Source: an uncultured bacterium (GTDB lineage: Bacteria > Bacteroidota > Bacteroidia > Bacteroidales > Marinifilaceae). Taken from it: a stretch of 64,000 nucleotides of DNA. The position numbers and the translations under genes were made by a program. The stretch lies in the NCBI GenBank assembly GCA_905216195.1, contig CAJMSX010000016.1, positions 1-64,000 on the forward strand, in the 5' to 3' direction. The notes beneath the pieces are model-generated. The model was not told where the DNA came from, ran no database searches, and worked only from the letters and a program-made list of their open reading frames with translations. Of this stretch, positions 62,345 through 64,000 are shown in pieces (within the stretch, counting starts at the first letter, position 1; every line of letters begins with the position of its first letter).

Positions 62345-63770
62345 ACGACAGATCTCATATGTAATTCCGTTGAGTTTATTTGCAGGTCTGCTCCTCATTT
62401 ACCTGCTGATCCTGAAAAAAGGGATCGTGCCGGCATTGGTCTGGGCAGCTTTGCCGGCTGTGATCGTGGGGTTACTGAGTGTAGTACAAAAATATTACGT
62501 CTTTTACGCTTATTTCATTCTCAATTATTTTATTCTGGGATTGAGCCGGTATATTCCTCTAAAAGGAGGATTGATCATGCTTGTTCTGGCCTGCGGCATC
62601 CTAACCCTCATCCTGCTGAAAAGCATGGTGCAGAAGCTGGAATGGGAGCGATGCCGGAACTTTCTTACGGCCACCTGGGGCATCTGGGCTGTCTATTGCA
62701 CCCTCGAATTGCTCAATCCCCGGGCATTGTGGGAACCCTGGACGATCGCTTTTCCCAATTATGCTTTTTATCCGCTTTTCTGTGCCCTGGTCGTTCCGCT
62801 TTTATTTACCCGGTATAAAAATTTTCAATGGCTGCTGATCCTTTGGGCGGGACTCACCCTTTTAGCGGCAGCCAAAGGCTACTGGCAGAGGAACCGGGGA
62901 TTCGACTCTGCCGAATTGCATTGGCTGCTGGTCGAAGGAGGAGCCCGGACCCACTTTATACATACCGGCATCCGGTATTTTTCTTTTTTTACGGATGCCG
63001 CTGCCTATGGAGCCAGTATGGGCGTATCCATGGTCGTTTTCGGCATTTCGGGCTTTTACACTCCGACGCTTTGGAAAAAACTTCTGTTTTGGGGGAGTGC
63101 GTTCGGAGCAGCTTACGGGCTAATGATTTCCGGCACCCGCAGCGACCTGGCAATCCCTTTCGTAGGCATGGCCGTTTACCTGGTTCTGTGCCGGAACATC
63201 CGAGCCATTTTGGCCAGCGGATTTTTATTGATATGCGCTTTCATCTTTTTGAATTATACGACCCTGGGAGATAACAACCGTTTTATTCACCGGATGCGCA
63301 CCTCCCTGGATTTCAAGGACGCATCCTGGAAAGTACGGGTTACCAACCGGGAAAGAATATACCGGGTGATGCAGGATAAACCCTTCGGTACAGGGCTGGG
63401 ACTTGCCGGAACGAAAGCCAAACGTTTCCGTCCGATAAACGAACACGATCCTTTGACCTATGTAGCGACGGATTCCTGGTATGTGATGACCTATATCGAA
63501 ACGGGGATTGTGGGACTGGTACTCTACCTCGGTGTACTCCTGGCTATTTTAATGAAAGCAACCTTTATCGCTTCTTTCCGGATCCGGCATAAGGAATTAC
63601 AAGGACAGCTTTTCGCCATCATCGGGGCCATCGCCGGCATCCTGGTTACCTGTTATGCCAACGAAGTACTGAATTACCCCAACGGCATCATCGTATATAC
63701 TTTAATGGCCTTCCTGTTTACAGCTCCTTATTACGATAAAGAATTACGACAACATGAGTCCCATACCTGA
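62337..63770 (+). CDS. O-antigen ligase/polymerase-family membrane protein
   Basis: The 477-residue protein has about twelve membrane helices and the Wzy_C/WaaL-type region near the middle (LMISGTRSDLAIPFVGMAVYL), followed by a periplasmic loop with NRERIYRVMQDKPFGTGLGLAG. It polymerises or ligates lipid-linked glycans in the periplasm. Polymerase (Wzy) and ligase (WaaL) cannot be separated by sequence; next to a Wzz-like protein a polymerase role is plausible. Starts 8 bp inside the previous gene and overlaps the next by 17 bp. Confidence 0.85.
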   Translation: MYKRQISYVIPLSLFAGLLLIYLLILKKGIVPALVWAALPAVIVGLLSVVQKYYVFYAYFILNYFILGLSRYIPLKGGLIMLVLACGILTLILLKSMVQKLEWERCRNFLTATWGIWAVYCTLELLNPRALWEPWTIAFPNYAFYPLFCALVVPLLFTRYKNFQWLLILWAGLTLLAAAKGYWQRNRGFDSAELHWLLVEGGARTHFIHTGIRYFSFFTDAAAYGASMGVSMVVFGISGFYTPTLWKKLLFWGSAFGAAYGLMISGTRSDLAIPFVGMAVYLVLCRNIRAILASGFLLICAFIFLNYTTLGDNNRFIHRMRTSLDFKDASWKVRVTNRERIYRVMQDKPFGTGLGLAGTKAKRFRPINEHDPLTYVATDSWYVMTYIETGIVGLVLYLGVLLAILMKATFIASFRIRHKELQGQLFAIIGAIAGILVTCYANEVLNYPNGIIVYTLMAFLFTAPYYDKELRQHESHT

Positions 63771-64000
63771 ATTATCGGTCATTACGGTCAATTACAACGG
63801 AATCCGGGATACCCGGGAACTGATCGAATCTCTGCAAGCGCATCTTCCCGCCGGCGATTACGAATTGATCGTGGTGGATAACGGTTCCCGGCAAAACGAA
63901 GCTTCTATCCTGCAACAGGAATACCCTCATATCAAAACAATCCGAAGCGAAAAAAACCTGGGCTTTGCCGGAGGAAACAACCTGGGCCTGCAGGAAGCCC
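63754..64000 (+). CDS. Glycosyltransferase family 2, partial at the right edge
   Basis: The first 82 residues are visible from ATG 63754. The GT-A start is clear: LSVITVNYNG (UDP-sugar binding), LIVVDNGSR and NLGFAGGNNLGL. This pattern resembles rhamnosyl- and related transferases of cell-surface glycans, but the acceptor domain is outside. Its start lies 17 bp inside the ligase/polymerase gene, so it belongs to the same operon, which continues beyond the window. Confidence 0.88.
   Translation, partial: MSPIPELSVITVNYNGIRDTRELIESLQAHLPAGDYELIVVDNGSRQNEASILQQEYPHIKTIRSEKNLGFAGGNNLGLQEA

Overview
The window is a 64 kb piece of a Bacteroidota chromosome, most likely a gut-type Bacteroidales (Odoribacteraceae-like is a guess from memory of gene order, not a computed placement). 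Supporting signs are the recurrent TAnnTTTG-type -7 promoter boxes, an RND efflux system with a TolC-family partner, M16 and Ste24-type proteases, the CinA, HtpG, RsfS-FtsH-CdsA and PanB set, a PASTA protein without an attached kinase, and a polysaccharide locus with a Wzz-like protein. Most of the window is core genome with short intergenic gaps. I found no rRNA, CRISPR array, intact insertion sequence or prophage.

Layout. 1-0.7 kb: 5' part of a tRNA-Gly and a small heat shock protein. 0.9-7.1 kb: gamma-carbonic-anhydrase-like protein, Rpe, an FtsE-like ATPase with a long acidic tail, then a LysM/periplasmic-receptor protein divergent from a PASTA protein-RluD pair. 7.1-12.6 kb: AcrA-AcrB-TolC type efflux operon. 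12.7-13.7 kb: CorA. 13.8-19.7 kb: a minus-strand operon M23 peptidase (broken by an in-frame TAG)-Dxr-RseP-AhpD-like-thioredoxin-like-endonuclease family. 19.8-23.7 kb: MscS channel, a possible structured RNA, a sugar-kinase-like phosphotransferase with a CBM9-like partner, and an HdeD-like membrane protein. 23.9-30.4 kb: HtpG, CinA, Ste24 protease and class I fumarase. 30.5-36.8 kb: an unrecognised lipoprotein/beta-barrel pair, an EamA transporter, MiaA, small membrane proteins and a class V aminotransferase.

37.0-45.9 kb: RsfS, FtsH, a DUF2007 protein and CdsA, then an AbiEii-type toxin-antitoxin cassette sitting between CdsA and phosphatidylserine decarboxylase, then PanB, an RluA-family enzyme and a GltS-like symporter. 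45.9-55.1 kb: M16 protease, nucleoside deaminase, Lgt, SecA, a small lipoprotein and Upp.

55.1-64.0 kb is the most unusual part. A receiver-histidine kinase/ManC/Upp operon diverges, across a 601-bp non-coding region, from an exopolysaccharide operon: stand-alone receiver, a priming sugar-phosphate transferase whose N-terminus looks like a receiver that has lost its phosphorylation pocket, a half-length TolC-family protein, a Wzz-like protein whose cytoplasmic ATPase/kinase domain appears degenerate, an O-antigen-ligase/polymerase-like protein and a glycosyltransferase running off the right edge. I infer a polysaccharide synthesis and export machine tied directly to two-component-style signalling. 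It is the best candidate here for an undescribed system.
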